Source of the DNA: Phycisphaerae bacterium RAS1
GTDB taxonomy: Bacteria > Planctomycetota > Phycisphaerae > UBA1845 > Fen-1342
NCBI GenBank assembly: GCA_007859745.1
Contig: SMLU01000004.1
Span: forward strand, 370,016 to 434,015
Length of the DNA stretch: 64,000 nt
Direction: 5' to 3'
The notes below the pieces were generated by a model. It had not been told where the DNA came from. It did not search any database and saw only the letters and a program-made list of their open reading frames with translations. The translations under genes were made by a program, and so were the position numbers. Below, piece by piece: positions 25,906-34,601 of this stretch. The first letter of the stretch is position 1. Every line of letters starts with the position of its first letter.

Positions 25906-26805
25906 ATGGACGAGTTTTCCGGCCACCAGCCGCTCCGCCAGGCCGCAGTCGCCCGGGGCACGGCCGCCCGCCGCTACGACCTGGCGGCGATCGACCTCGA
26001 CGGCACACTCCTGGATTCGACCCACTGCGTGCCACGGCGAAATCGGCAGGCCCTGCACCGTGCTCACGAGCGGGGCATGAAAATCGTCCTGTGCACCGGG
26101 CGCAGTTTTCCGGAGACGCTGCCGATCATCGAATCGCTCGGACTGGAACTCGACTGCACCGTCACGGCCTTCGGCGCCATCGTCAGCGATGTCGCGTCGC
26201 GCCGCACCTTGCACCGTGAACCGTTTGAGCCGGCCCTGGCGCTCGAGTTGACCGCCTGGTACGCCTCGCACGGATACGTGGTGCAATGGCTGCTCGACCG
26301 CGAGCAGGCCGGATTCGACGCCTACTGTTTTGACGGCCCGCGGCGGCACGCGGCGGTCGATCGCTGGCTGGAGCGAACCGAGTGCGTCGTCCGCTCGGCG
26401 GCGGCGCCGCCCGACGCCGGCCCGTCGCCGGTCCGAATCTCGATCATCGACGACGGCCTCTCCTTGACGGAGATGACCTCGAAGCTGGAAGGCCGCTTCG
26501 GAGCGCGCGTGGCGCACAACCTGCTCCGCGCGCCGAGCTACGATCTGTGCGTGATCGAGACGTTCGCCCCGCAAGTCAACAAGTGGCGCGGAATCGAGTT
26601 CCTCTGCCGCCGCTGGAACATCGACCCGGCCCGCACCGTCGCGATCGGTGACGACGTGAATGACGTGCAGATGATCCGCGCCGCCGGGCTGGGAGCCGCC
26701 ATGAGCAACGGCCACGCCGCCGCGCACGCGGCCGCCCAGCGCATCCTCCCGCGGCATGATGAGTGCGGCGTCGCCGTGCTGCTGGAAGAACTGCTGGACG
26801 CATGA
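25906..26805 (+). CDS. HAD-superfamily Cof-type phosphatase
   Basis: A 299-residue HAD hydrolase. Motif I is AIDLDGTLLDS near residue 28, with the nucleophile and acid Asp. Motif II is VLCTGRSF near 62. Motif III Lys is at VNKWRG near 225, and motif IV is IGDDVNDVQMI near 247. The C2-type cap between motifs II and III is typical of Cof/YidA proteins, which dephosphorylate sugar phosphates or nucleotides. Its stop overlaps the psd start by 4 bases (26802-26805), so it is the first gene of the lipid operon; a role in that pathway is only suggested by position. Confidence 0.9.
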   Translation: MDEFSGHQPLRQAAVARGTAARRYDLAAIDLDGTLLDSTHCVPRRNRQALHRAHERGMKIVLCTGRSFPETLPIIESLGLELDCTVTAFGAIVSDVASRRTLHREPFEPALALELTAWYASHGYVVQWLLDREQAGFDAYCFDGPRRHAAVDRWLERTECVVRSAAAPPDAGPSPVRISIIDDGLSLTEMTSKLEGRFGARVAHNLLRAPSYDLCVIETFAPQVNKWRGIEFLCRRWNIDPARTVAIGDDVNDVQMIRAAGLGAAMSNGHAAAHAAAQRILPRHDECGVAVLLEELLDA

Positions 26806-27452
26806 GCCCTTACGCGAAACCAGAAGTGTGCAGCATCACGCTGATCGGCGCCGCAGCGACGCTCGCTGCGGCGTGGTACTTCGGCTGGCTGGCGCTGGTT
26901 CCGGCGCTACTGACCCTCGCGCTGCTCTCCTTTTATCGCCATCCGCGCCGCACGCCGCCCATCGGTGATCGCCTGGTCGTGTCGCCCGCGGACGGCAAGG
27001 TGGTGTCGATCACCCGGAATGTGCCCGGCGAAAGCGGAACGCCCGAGCTGCGAATCATGGTTTTTCTCAGCGTCTTCAACGTGCACATCAACCGCAGCCC
27101 TTGCGGCGGGCGCGTCCTGAAGAGCGAGTACAAGCCGGGCCTATTCCTGAACGCGCTGTCGGCCGAGGCGGACACGCGCAACGAAGCCAATACGCTGACG
27201 CTGCAGCCTTCCGCCCCCCTGCCGGGGCCGATCCGCGTCCGCCAGATCGCCGGCGTGCTGGCTCGTCGCATCGTGTGCGCCGCCAAACCGGGCGACAGTC
27301 TGACGCTGGGAGAGCCGATGGGTATGATCAAGCTGGGTTCGCGAACGGAGCTGGTGGTGCCCGAGGATCCGCGCTGGGTCATTGCGGTCAAGCTGGGCCA
27401 GGCGGTCAAAGGCGGCCTGACGATCATGGCGCGGCTGAGCGACGGAACGTGA
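26802..27452 (+). CDS. psd: Phosphatidylserine decarboxylase proenzyme (short type)
   Basis: Converts phosphatidylserine to phosphatidylethanolamine in the inner membrane. A 216-residue short-form Psd with one N-terminal hydrophobic segment (AAWYFGWLALVPALLTLALL), the catalytic-core motifs VSPADGKVVSI, MVFLSVFNVHINRSP and GKV-like turns, and the autocleavage site LGSRTELVVP near residue 185. The Ser in that motif becomes the pyruvoyl group. The start ATG at 26802 overlaps the HAD stop. Its stop overlaps the pssA ATG by one base, so the whole route from CDP-diacylglycerol is encoded as one unit. Confidence 0.95.
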   Translation: MSPYAKPEVCSITLIGAAATLAAAWYFGWLALVPALLTLALLSFYRHPRRTPPIGDRLVVSPADGKVVSITRNVPGESGTPELRIMVFLSVFNVHINRSPCGGRVLKSEYKPGLFLNALSAEADTRNEANTLTLQPSAPLPGPIRVRQIAGVLARRIVCAAKPGDSLTLGEPMGMIKLGSRTELVVPEDPRWVIAVKLGQAVKGGLTIMARLSDGT

Positions 27453-28375
27453 TGCGAACGCGACTGCTAAACCGCATGGAAACCGGACCGGCCGAGGAGC
27501 GCCGCCCGCTTCGCGCCGTCGCCCTGCTCCCCAGCGCCGCCACGCTCGGCAACCTTCTCTGCGGCTTCTTCGCGATCGTCCTGTGCCTGCTCTCGATACG
27601 GGCTGGTTTCTATGAAGTGCCGCGCCGCGCCATTCACCCGCAACTGCAGGAGTTCTTCCCCAGCTACCTGGCCGTCGCCGCCTACCTGATCGTCGCGGCC
27701 ATGGTCTTCGACGCCCTCGACGGCCGACTGGCGCGGCTGGCCCGCCGAACCAGCGAATTCGGCGCGCAGCTCGACTCGATCGCCGACATCGTCAGCTTTG
27801 GCGTCGCGCCGGCGCTTCTGCACCTGACGCTCTTCCTTCGCCTGGCCGTCCGCCCGGACGGGCCGCCGGAGATCATGAAGGTGCAGTGGCACATGGCCCT
27901 CGTGGCGATCATGGTCTACGTGAGTTGCGCCGCGATCCGCCTGGCGCGTTACAACACCGAAAACATCGAGGATGAAGCCGCGCAGCGCCGCTTCAGCGGC
28001 CTGCCCACGCCCGGCGGCGCGGCCGCGCTATGCGCGGCGATGCTGCTGCACGAGGACCTCGCGTTCATGAAGTCGGCCCTCTTCGGAATCGACTGGGCCT
28101 CCGTCCTCCGCTGGGGAATTCCGCCGCTGGTCTTTGCGGTCGGATTGCTGATGGTCAGTCGCGTCAACTACGTGCACGTATTCAATGAGTATGTCCGCCG
28201 CGAGCACCCGCCCATTCACCTCGTCTGGCTGCTGGTGGCGATCGGAATCTGTTTCTACTGGCCGCAGGGGTTCCTGGCGCTTCTGGCGACAGCCTACCTG
28301 CTGAGCGGGCTGGTCCTGCACTTCCGGGCAAGCGCATCCCCGGCGCCCGACGCTGACGACACGGACATGGACTAG
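27452..28375 (+). CDS. pssA: CDP-diacylglycerol--serine O-phosphatidyltransferase
   Basis: Makes phosphatidylserine from CDP-diacylglycerol and serine. The 307-residue product is polytopic. It carries the CDP-alcohol phosphotransferase signature D-x2-DG-x2-AR-x8-G-x3-D-x3-D, here DALDGRLARLARR followed by SEFGAQLDSIADIVSFG near residues 82-110. Family-typical features are the ATLGNLLCGFFAI first helix and a C-terminal set of membrane helices. The start is the ATG at 27452, sharing one base with the psd stop (TGATG). A short acidic tail ends it. Family A repeat copy 3 follows at 28401. Confidence 0.95.
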   Translation: MRTRLLNRMETGPAEERRPLRAVALLPSAATLGNLLCGFFAIVLCLLSIRAGFYEVPRRAIHPQLQEFFPSYLAVAAYLIVAAMVFDALDGRLARLARRTSEFGAQLDSIADIVSFGVAPALLHLTLFLRLAVRPDGPPEIMKVQWHMALVAIMVYVSCAAIRLARYNTENIEDEAAQRRFSGLPTPGGAAALCAAMLLHEDLAFMKSALFGIDWASVLRWGIPPLVFAVGLLMVSRVNYVHVFNEYVRREHPPIHLVWLLVAIGICFYWPQGFLALLATAYLLSGLVLHFRASASPAPDADDTDMD

Positions 28376-28400
28376 AGGCTATCGCAGAACCCGCCCCTAT

Positions 28401-28470
28401 TCCGAGCCGCGCGCGTCAGCAAGCGGTTGTTAGGCGTTCACTCCCTCACGGTCGCGGCTCGGAAAGAGCT
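28401..28470 (+). repeat. Repeat family A, copy 3
   Basis: The outer arms TCCGAGCCGCGCGCGTCAGC and TCGCGGCTCGGAAAGAGCT match copy 2 exactly. A degenerate family B half (CCGAACCCGCGCCGCC) follows at 28484. Together these fill the 306-base gap between pssA and the GEVED gene; the ribosome site GGAG for the latter is at 28672. Confidence 0.88.
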
Positions 28471-28681
28471 CTCGGATAGCCCGTCCGAACCCGCGCCGCC
28501 AAACGGTAGAACGTCGCCACCCATCAGAAAACCCACCTCTCCTACCAGCCGCCGGCCAAGCTCGTGCGTCATCCGGATTGACCGGGCGCGTCGCCCGGTC
28601 GGGCCAAGTCGCTCAGGAACATGCAGCCAGCCGCGCAGCGCGACCGTGTGTCCCAGGGCATACCCGCAGAGGAGACGAGCA

Positions 28682-31225
28682 ATGTCAGGCACAGCGGAGA
28701 GAGCGTGGAAGAAGCCGGCGGGCGGCCTGTTGGTCGCCGTCAGCCTGTTGACCGCGGCGGCGAGCGGCGCCGGACCTTCCGGGTTGAGCTTTTACGACAG
28801 CTTCGCCGACTACGGCGACGCGCCGGATGGCACGTCGGCGCTTTACCCGGTCCCGTTTCAGGCCGTCGTCGGAAACTTCCCGACCCTGCGCAACACGACG
28901 AACAGCCGCTACGGACTTCAGGGCGGGCACTGCCTGACCACCAGCCAGGAGTGGCTCGGCTTGGTCGTCAGTCGTGAACTGGATGCGGACGACACATCCG
29001 ATCCTGACCTGATTGAGAATCTGGTGGACGATGATTTTGATGATTCGCTGGTGAACGGCCCGTGCGCCGTCGGTAGTCCGCCGGCCCCGTTTCCGAGCCC
29101 CATGAGCGTGACGCTGGGGATTCGCGTCAACGTCGCGGCGGGTGCGCCGAACGTGACGCGTTACATCAACATCCTGATCGATCACAACCACAACGGCGTG
29201 TGGGCGAATGTCACGCCCGGTGCGCCGGAGTGGGTTGTTGTCGATATGCCGGTCAGCGTGGCCCCCGGCACGTCGGCGGTCATCACGACGCCGGCATTTG
29301 CTCTGCCCCTGTCGCCCATCGGCGCGTGGACGCGCATCGTCCTGACACGCACGCCCGTCGCCGGCACATTCACCGACGACGGCACCGGCTGGGACGGCTC
29401 GGGCCGGTTCAACTTCGGCGAGGTCGAGGATTTCCTGATGGCCAATGCGCTGGCCTATGCGCAGGACGCAGCCTACGCGGCGCAAAGCGCCTCTGATTTC
29501 GCCTTCGACGCGCAGTACGCGTACGACTGGGCGACGGACTTCGACATCGACGTGGACCTCGACTACGACTACGCCTTCGACATCGATCTCGAACTTGAAG
29601 CGGTCGACATGGATGCGTACTCATTCGATATCGACGTCGATTACGACCTCGCGTTTGACTACGCCCAGGCTTCGCAAACCGCACACGACACCGCACAGCA
29701 ATACGCCTACGACGTCGACTCGGACTGCGCCGCCGTCGCGACGCTCTCCGCCTCCATGGCCGCCGTGTGCGTCTCCTGCCCGTGCGCAACGGCCTGCGCC
29801 CACGCCGGAGCAGTCGCCGCCGCACTGGCCGCAGCGTGCGCCTCCGCATCCGCAAACGCCCATTCCCAAGCCAACGCGTCCGCCAGCTCGCACTCGTTCG
29901 CCGTGGCCCAGGCTTCGGCGATTGCGGTCGCGCTGGCGCAGGCCGAAGCCCATGCATCGGCTTTTGCCGCCGCCTTTGCGATTGCCGAAGCCGAAGCCGC
30001 CGCGATCGCGTTGGCCGTGGCTGAGGCCAGCTCAGCCGCGGCTGCCGCCGCCGTTGCCTATGCCGACGCCGACGCCGCAGCCGCGGCCGCAGCGACGGCG
30101 TCTGCGGCCGCCTATGCCGCCGCGTGTGGCGGCGATGCCGTGGCGGCGGCAACCGCCTCTGCCCAGGCAAATGCCTGGGCCGCCGCCGCGGCCGATGCGA
30201 CGGCGATTGCGCACGCGGAAGCGGACGCCGCGGCTTCGGCCCTGGCCGTCGCCGCCGCCGCCGCCCGGGCGATTGCATTCGCCTACGCCGATGCCAGCGC
30301 GGCAGCCAGCGCCAGCGCCACGACGGTCGCCGTCGCGCACGCTCACGCCAACGCGTCGGCGCACGCTTACGCCAGCGCGACTGCCAATGCGACCGCCGCG
30401 GCGCACGCCAAGGCGACCAGCTCGGCGCTCGTTGCCGCCCTGACCGCCGCGTATGCCGCGGCGTCGGCCTCATGCAGCGGCGACTGCTGCCCGGTGATCA
30501 CCGGCAGCGGCAAGGGCAACCACAAGTACAAGGGCACGACCGCGACGACATCGGTCCGCGCCGTTGCATTCGCCTCCTCATGGACGATGGTCCACATGCA
30601 GGTGCTCCCCAGCTCCACCGAGCCGATCCAGGGCTTCCAGTGGCTCTCGGTTGAAGACAGTCCGGGCGCGTTCCCGGGCGTCGGCGACTGGGCCATCTGG
30701 GATCTGCCCACCGTGCAGGGCGGTATGGCCAACGACTTCAACGCGATGATGTCGCAGCAGTTCGCCCCGGCTCAGCGGCAGCCCCTGATGACCGACTGCG
30801 GCACTTCTGTGCAGCTCTTCGGTCGCCAGGTCTTCCGCAACACGATCCAGATTCCGCCGCAGACGCTGCCGCCGGGCGACTACTACGTCGGCACGCGGCT
30901 CTTCTCGAACGAACCGCAGAACAGCTTCGTCCCGGTCTCGCACCGCGACGAAAACGCGCCCAGCCAGCCCTCCTACTTCCAGGGCGAGCAGTTCGGCTAT
31001 CCGACGGCGGTGCCGATCGCCAACGTCATCGGTTGCGATGAGAACGTGGCGATCGAAGCCATGGCCCACGCGGGCAACAGCCCCGGCTCGCCGGTGATCT
31101 CCGAGAAGGAGCTGGAGCAGTTGATGCAGCTCGCCGACCAGCTTGAGAAGCGCGGCGTGGCCGGTACGCGGGTCAAGATAACCGGCGGAAGTTCGCCGAG
31201 AGCCGCGATTGGAAATGTGCCTTGA
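28682..31225 (+). CDS. GEVED-domain surface protein with alternating Asp and Ala tracts
   Basis: An 847-residue secreted protein (signal about 13-30; ATG at 28682 after GAGGAG). Residues about 40-252 are a GEVED domain (DYGDAPDG at 43-50, then NFGEVEDFL at about 244-252), common on planctomycete surface proteins. Residues about 271-345 repeat Asp-hydrophobic pairs (DFDIDVDLDYDYAFDIDLEL, DMDAYSFDIDVDYDLAFD). Residues about 350-597 have Ala at nearly every second place (AVALAQAEAHASAFAAAF, AVAHAHANASAHAYASATAN). Both are two-residue periods, expected of extended beta strands with one chemically uniform face, unlike coiled coil. A Cys-rich junction (SCSGDCCPV) leads to a folded C-terminal domain of about 240 residues that I do not recognise. 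No dockerin or PEP-CTERM tail. Confidence 0.85.
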   Translation: MSGTAERAWKKPAGGLLVAVSLLTAAASGAGPSGLSFYDSFADYGDAPDGTSALYPVPFQAVVGNFPTLRNTTNSRYGLQGGHCLTTSQEWLGLVVSRELDADDTSDPDLIENLVDDDFDDSLVNGPCAVGSPPAPFPSPMSVTLGIRVNVAAGAPNVTRYINILIDHNHNGVWANVTPGAPEWVVVDMPVSVAPGTSAVITTPAFALPLSPIGAWTRIVLTRTPVAGTFTDDGTGWDGSGRFNFGEVEDFLMANALAYAQDAAYAAQSASDFAFDAQYAYDWATDFDIDVDLDYDYAFDIDLELEAVDMDAYSFDIDVDYDLAFDYAQASQTAHDTAQQYAYDVDSDCAAVATLSASMAAVCVSCPCATACAHAGAVAAALAAACASASANAHSQANASASSHSFAVAQASAIAVALAQAEAHASAFAAAFAIAEAEAAAIALAVAEASSAAAAAAVAYADADAAAAAAATASAAAYAAACGGDAVAAATASAQANAWAAAAADATAIAHAEADAAASALAVAAAAARAIAFAYADASAAASASATTVAVAHAHANASAHAYASATANATAAAHAKATSSALVAALTAAYAAASASCSGDCCPVITGSGKGNHKYKGTTATTSVRAVAFASSWTMVHMQVLPSSTEPIQGFQWLSVEDSPGAFPGVGDWAIWDLPTVQGGMANDFNAMMSQQFAPAQRQPLMTDCGTSVQLFGRQVFRNTIQIPPQTLPPGDYYVGTRLFSNEPQNSFVPVSHRDENAPSQPSYFQGEQFGYPTAVPIANVIGCDENVAIEAMAHAGNSPGSPVISEKELEQLMQLADQLEKRGVAGTRVKITGGSSPRAAIGNVP

Positions 31226-31241
31226 GTCCTGCCCAAGCCCC

Positions 31242-31271
31242 GCGGCGGCGGTCCGCAACGACCGCCGCCGC
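31242..31271 (+). terminator. Hairpin after the GEVED gene
   Basis: GCGGCGGCGGTC-CGCAAC-GACCGCCGCCGC, a perfect 12-base stem with a 6-base loop, 16 bases after the stop codon. No T run follows, so it is a terminator by position and strength only. Confidence 0.55.
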
Positions 31272-31768
31272 AGGCGCGGGACGTGAGATTTTCTGAGCCG
31301 AGAGCGCAAGCGACCAAGCCGGTAGGGCCGGTCGAGAGGAAACGAAAGAACCGCTTCCTAACGGGCGCGGCTCGGATCGGACGAAATCGGATCGGACGGA
31401 AACGCAACGATGCAACGCCGCAACGCAACGTCAGCAGCGAAGCCGGCCCGGATGGCCGGATGGATCGGCCGCGGAACTGGAGCGCGGCCCGAAGCGGAAA
31501 CGCGAGTGTCCAAATGCGGTTGCGAGCGCCCCGCGGACAAGAACGCCTCCAGAGAGCCGCGGGGCGCCTCGCCCCCAAAAGCAGGAGGAAAGCGTATCGA
31601 CGACGCGACGTGACGCACCGGAAACCCGGCGCCGGTCATCCGGGCCGCTGCGACCAGCCCGCCTAGGAGAGCGGCCGAACGCGGGCAACGGCGCAGGACC
31701 CCGACCGGCGACGGTTTCCAAAAACGACGCGGCACGGATGACGAGGAGTCGTCCGTGCCGCTCGCATT
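31272..31768 (+). other. Gap without recognisable gene; partial family A fragment
   Basis: About 500 bases. A partial family A arm (AACGGGCGCGGCTCGGATCG) ends at about 31380, and before it a CCGAGAGCGCAAGCG arm near 31300 gives an imperfect inverted pair. The short open frames present are Arg-rich, lack ribosome sites, and change composition mid-way, so I call none of them. Confidence 0.55.
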
Positions 31769-31853
31769 AGTTCAGAGTAGCGAGTTCAGAGGAGCGAGTT
31801 GAAGAGGAGCGTGTTTCTGAACTCGCTACTCTGAACTCGCTACTCTGAACTCC
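31769..31853 (+). repeat. Perfect 22-bp inverted repeat before fabI stop
   Basis: AGTTCAGAGTAGCGAGTTCA plus GA (31769-31790) pairs exactly with its reverse complement at 31816-31837, over a 25-base loop. The right arm is then partly repeated again to 31852. It directly abuts the fabI stop codon on the minus strand, so it may serve as the fabI terminator. Its lower GC content stands out from its surroundings. Confidence 0.85.
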
Positions 31854-32630
31854 TCACCACCCGATGATGTTGTACCCCGCATCGACGTAGTGAATCTCGC
31901 CGGTCACGCCGCTGGACAGGTCGGAAAGCAGGTACAGCCCCGACTTGCCGACCTCCTCCGACTCGATGTTCCGTTCCAGCGGCGCCTTGGTCGGATAGTG
32001 CTCCAGCATCTTGTCAAAACCGCTGATGCCGGCGCTGCTGAGCGTGCGGCACGGGCCGGCGGAAATCGCGTTCACGCGGATGCGCTTCGCGTCGCGGCCG
32101 AGTTCCGCCGCGAGGTAGCGCACGCTCGACTCCAGCGCCGCCTTGCAGACGCCCATGACGTTGTAGCCGGGAATCACCTTCACCGACCCCATATAGGACA
32201 GCGCCACGATCGAGCCGCTCTGATTCATGTGCGGCAGGGCCGCGTTGCAGATCGAAACCAGCGAGTACGCGCTGATCTCCATCGCCTGCAGGAAATCGGC
32301 CCGCTTGGTCTTGTGGAACGGGTTGTAGAGCGCCTCCTGCGTCGCGAAAGCGACCGAGTGCACCACGAAATCCAGCGGCCCGAGCGTCTCGCGCGCCTGA
32401 TGGCAGGCCGCCCCGATCTGCTCATCGTTCGTCACGTCGCAGGGCACGATCACCTTCGACCCGATCGGCTCGGCAAGCTGCCGGACGCGCCGCTCCATCT
32501 TCGGGTTGGGCAGGTGCGTAAAGCCCATCTGCGCCCCCTGCTTGTGAAGCTGCTCGGCGATGTACCACGCCAGCGAGCGGTCGTTCGCGACGCCGAAGAT
32601 CAATCCGCGCTTGCCGTCCATCATTCCCAT
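31854..32630 (-). CDS. fabI: Enoyl-[acyl-carrier-protein] reductase (NADH), FabI type
   Basis: Catalyses the last reductive step of fatty-acid elongation. The 258-residue protein has the FabI cofactor start GKRGLIFGVANDRSLAW (about 6-22) and the SVAFATQEALYNPF segment near 95. The active site Tyr...Lys pair with the six-residue spacing appears in GYNVMGVCKAALE near 155-163. SAGPCRTLSSAGISGFD, the substrate-loop region, is near 190. It ends in GEIHYVDAGYNIIGW. Length and motifs are those of the triclosan-target FabI family. Single gene on the minus strand; no other fab genes nearby. Confidence 0.96.
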   Translation of the reverse strand: MGMMDGKRGLIFGVANDRSLAWYIAEQLHKQGAQMGFTHLPNPKMERRVRQLAEPIGSKVIVPCDVTNDEQIGAACHQARETLGPLDFVVHSVAFATQEALYNPFHKTKRADFLQAMEISAYSLVSICNAALPHMNQSGSIVALSYMGSVKVIPGYNVMGVCKAALESSVRYLAAELGRDAKRIRVNAISAGPCRTLSSAGISGFDKMLEHYPTKAPLERNIESEEVGKSGLYLLSDLSSGVTGEIHYVDAGYNIIGW

Positions 32631-32910
32631 GTCAAAGACTCCTTGTCCGGCTCATTTCAGGCCGCAGGATGATAGTCTACGCCGCCGCCGCCGCCCCGGC
32701 GACGGCCCCCGCGAGGGCGCGGACGAACCGCGGCGGCCGCCGCGTCCCCCGGAGCCGCGGGTTTCAACTGGCGCGCCGCACAACGGTCAACCCGCGGCGC
32801 GCCGTCCTTCGACGCTTCGCAAGTCGCACCGCTCTTCGCCTGGATGACACTCGTTCGCGCGGATCTGGATCAACGAGATGGTGAAGCGGCAGGGGTGAAC
32901 GCCGCGCCGA

Positions 32911-33594
32911 TCACCCGGCCGAGTAGTTTCGAGGCAACGCGAACAAATCAGCATCCGGGTTCGCATGGCGGATACGCCGCGCTACCCCGTGCGTACCGTT
33001 CGCCTCGACATCTTCGTTCCCCCACTGCGTCCATCCCTCTCGCGGGAACCGGGCAAACAGCTCCAGTCGCGGACCGGGCGAACAGCTCTCAACCACGTCG
33101 TAGATCTCATCCGGTTTTCGCGAGTGCTCCCGTTTGCGCGTCGGCAGCAGATTTACCTGCGTTCGTCCAGGCGTTCGCGTTCGCATGCTGCCACGGATGC
33201 CGAAGAGGATCAGCTCCGTCACGTTGCGAAAGTAGAACCCCACTCCGCGGCCATCCGGACCGCCGTCCTTGCGGATCTTGTACCAGACGAGATTGCTCTT
33301 ATACGTAAATCCCCATCGGCGCATGACCTCCAAACCCTCGGCCAGAAGCGCGTTTGGAACCCACAGGTAAAGGTGACTCCGCGCAGCGGCGAGATTGCGA
33401 ACGGGCAGTTCGCAGATTTCTTCAAGTTGCATCGTCGGATACCGCAGGAGACGACGATGTTCGGGGGCCATCTTTCCGGTTCGATTCTGAAACTGCCAAG
33501 GTGGATCGGCAAGGAGGGTCGCGAATTGCCCCGACACGCTGAGCCTCAAGTCCTCCGCAGCGCTTCGCTGCGGCAAGCTAACAATCCTCGACAT
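32911..33594 (-). CDS. MT-A70 family adenine-N6 methyltransferase (RM partner)
   Basis: A 227-residue SAM-dependent N6-adenine methylase. DPPW is at residues 30-33 (LLADPPWQFQN), LYLWVPNALL near 74, and NLVWYKIRKDG near 98, the layout of MT-A70-type enzymes. The start at 33594 (GGAG 12 bases upstream) lies 17 bases inside the nuclease gene, so the two are coupled. Paired with the adjacent BglII/BstYI-like nuclease it should protect that enzyme's sites, rather than methylate RNA as in eukaryotes. The DNA here is visibly less GC-rich than its flanks. Recognition sequence not readable from sequence. Confidence 0.88.
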   Translation of the reverse strand: MSRIVSLPQRSAAEDLRLSVSGQFATLLADPPWQFQNRTGKMAPEHRRLLRYPTMQLEEICELPVRNLAAARSHLYLWVPNALLAEGLEVMRRWGFTYKSNLVWYKIRKDGGPDGRGVGFYFRNVTELILFGIRGSMRTRTPGRTQVNLLPTRKREHSRKPDEIYDVVESCSPGPRLELFARFPREGWTQWGNEDVEANGTHGVARRIRHANPDADLFALPRNYSAG

Positions 33595-34168
33595 AGAGAG
33601 TGCTCCTGATGCCAAACACGAGAATCGGACACCCTGCGCCACCGCCGCCCTTGATTCGCGGAAGCAACTTTGACATGTGCGTCGTCGATGCGCCAAACGA
33701 TTCGCCACAGCCGAGGCGACCGAAGACCGTTTGAAGCTCATCGCAACGTGTGATGATAACACCGAGCGAGATCGCGCGAAGGTCGAAGAGCAGCCGGAAG
33801 TTGTTCAGGTCGCGGTCGTAGAACGGATCCTTGTTGTTCCACTCAATCTCGAGCGCGACCCGATTCTTGAAGCAGTCCACTTCGTGCGTCGGCGATTCAA
33901 CGCTGTGCTCATCGACCGTGATCTTGGTGTCGAAGTTCTTCGCCTTCCATCCACGTTCCACAAGGGCCAGGTCGATCCACTCGGCCACCTTCGACTTTCG
34001 GCCACCGCCGACCGTGATCCAACTCTTTTGGAGCCGGAATCGCGCCAGTACATCCACGATGTCGGCGTACTCTTCGGGAAAGTCGCCCGACAGGATCGCG
34101 AGGGCGTGTCGCCATTCGTGAACCTCGTAGTTCTTGCGGACGAATGGAGGGAGCCGGTCACGCGCCAT
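33578..34168 (-). CDS. BglII/BstYI-like type II restriction endonuclease
   Basis: A 196-residue nuclease from the ATG at 34168. It has the family core EIEWNNKDPFYDRDLNNFRL (about 107-126) followed by GVIITRCDEL. The catalytic set fits the BglII spacing D-x8-E-x-(Q/K/E): Asp98, Glu107, Glu109 (BglII has D84, E93, Q95). BglII and BstYI cut AGATCT and RGATCY, so a GATC-centred site is plausible but not certain. It precedes and overlaps the MT-A70 gene by 17 bases. No controller (C) protein is visible. The nuclease gene lies first in the transcript. Confidence 0.85.
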   Translation of the reverse strand: MARDRLPPFVRKNYEVHEWRHALAILSGDFPEEYADIVDVLARFRLQKSWITVGGGRKSKVAEWIDLALVERGWKAKNFDTKITVDEHSVESPTHEVDCFKNRVALEIEWNNKDPFYDRDLNNFRLLFDLRAISLGVIITRCDELQTVFGRLGCGESFGASTTHMSKLLPRIKGGGGAGCPILVFGIRSTLYVEDC

Positions 34169-34601
34169 GGCCGGTAATGTTCCGGAGGGCGTTGGGAAAG
34201 TCAATCGGCCCCAACAATTTCGGGGCGGCACGTGGCATGCGTGGCATGCTCTCGCTGTACTCAGCGTTGAGCACGCACTCCCCTGCGTAGCCACCGCAAG
34301 TTCGGAACGGCCGGTGCCGCGGCGCCGACGGGATCGCGTCCACGTCCGCTCATCCTCCGGGCGATCAGGAACCGCCCGATTTTCCGCGCGGAGGGCCGGC
34401 GAGCGTTGCCAGGGGTTTCCAGCTGCTTCCAGTCCCTGGAACTCGAGGCGCCGCACCCTTCCTCTTTCTTTTCTTTCCGCCCGGAGGGCGGACGAAACTG
34501 GCAGATTCATCCGCCCTCCGGGCGCAGCGCCTGCCGGCGCGACCAAACCGCGACCGCACCCCTCCCGACGCACCCCTCAGCGGTTGCGAAACGATCCTGA
34601 A
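34169..34601 (+). other. Gap with REP-like hairpin K (34244-34276)
   Basis: The 433-base region upstream of the restriction genes has one strong hairpin, GCATGCTCTCGCTG-TACT-CAGCGTTGAGCACGC. A related hairpin with a covarying stem is at 49742-49773. A second paired stretch of GGAGGGCGGA / TCCGCCCTCC occurs at 34484-34519 (CCGCCCGGAGGGCGGA). I see no gene. A low-GC window starting near 34220 belongs to the restriction-modification segment. Confidence 0.6.

Noticed and set aside
29409..30473. Long Arg/Pro frames opposite or out of phase with the Ala tract
   Set aside because: These are codon shadows of GCN-rich coding; the frame with signal peptide, GEVED and ribosome site is the real one.
31283..31666. 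127-codon plus-strand frame after the GEVED gene
   Set aside because: Arg-rich without ribosome site, partly built from a family A fragment; composition does not fit a gene.
32911..34168. Part of a larger defence island around the restriction-modification pair
   Set aside because: Neighbours are fabI and a subtilase; no other defence genes or mobility genes are adjacent.
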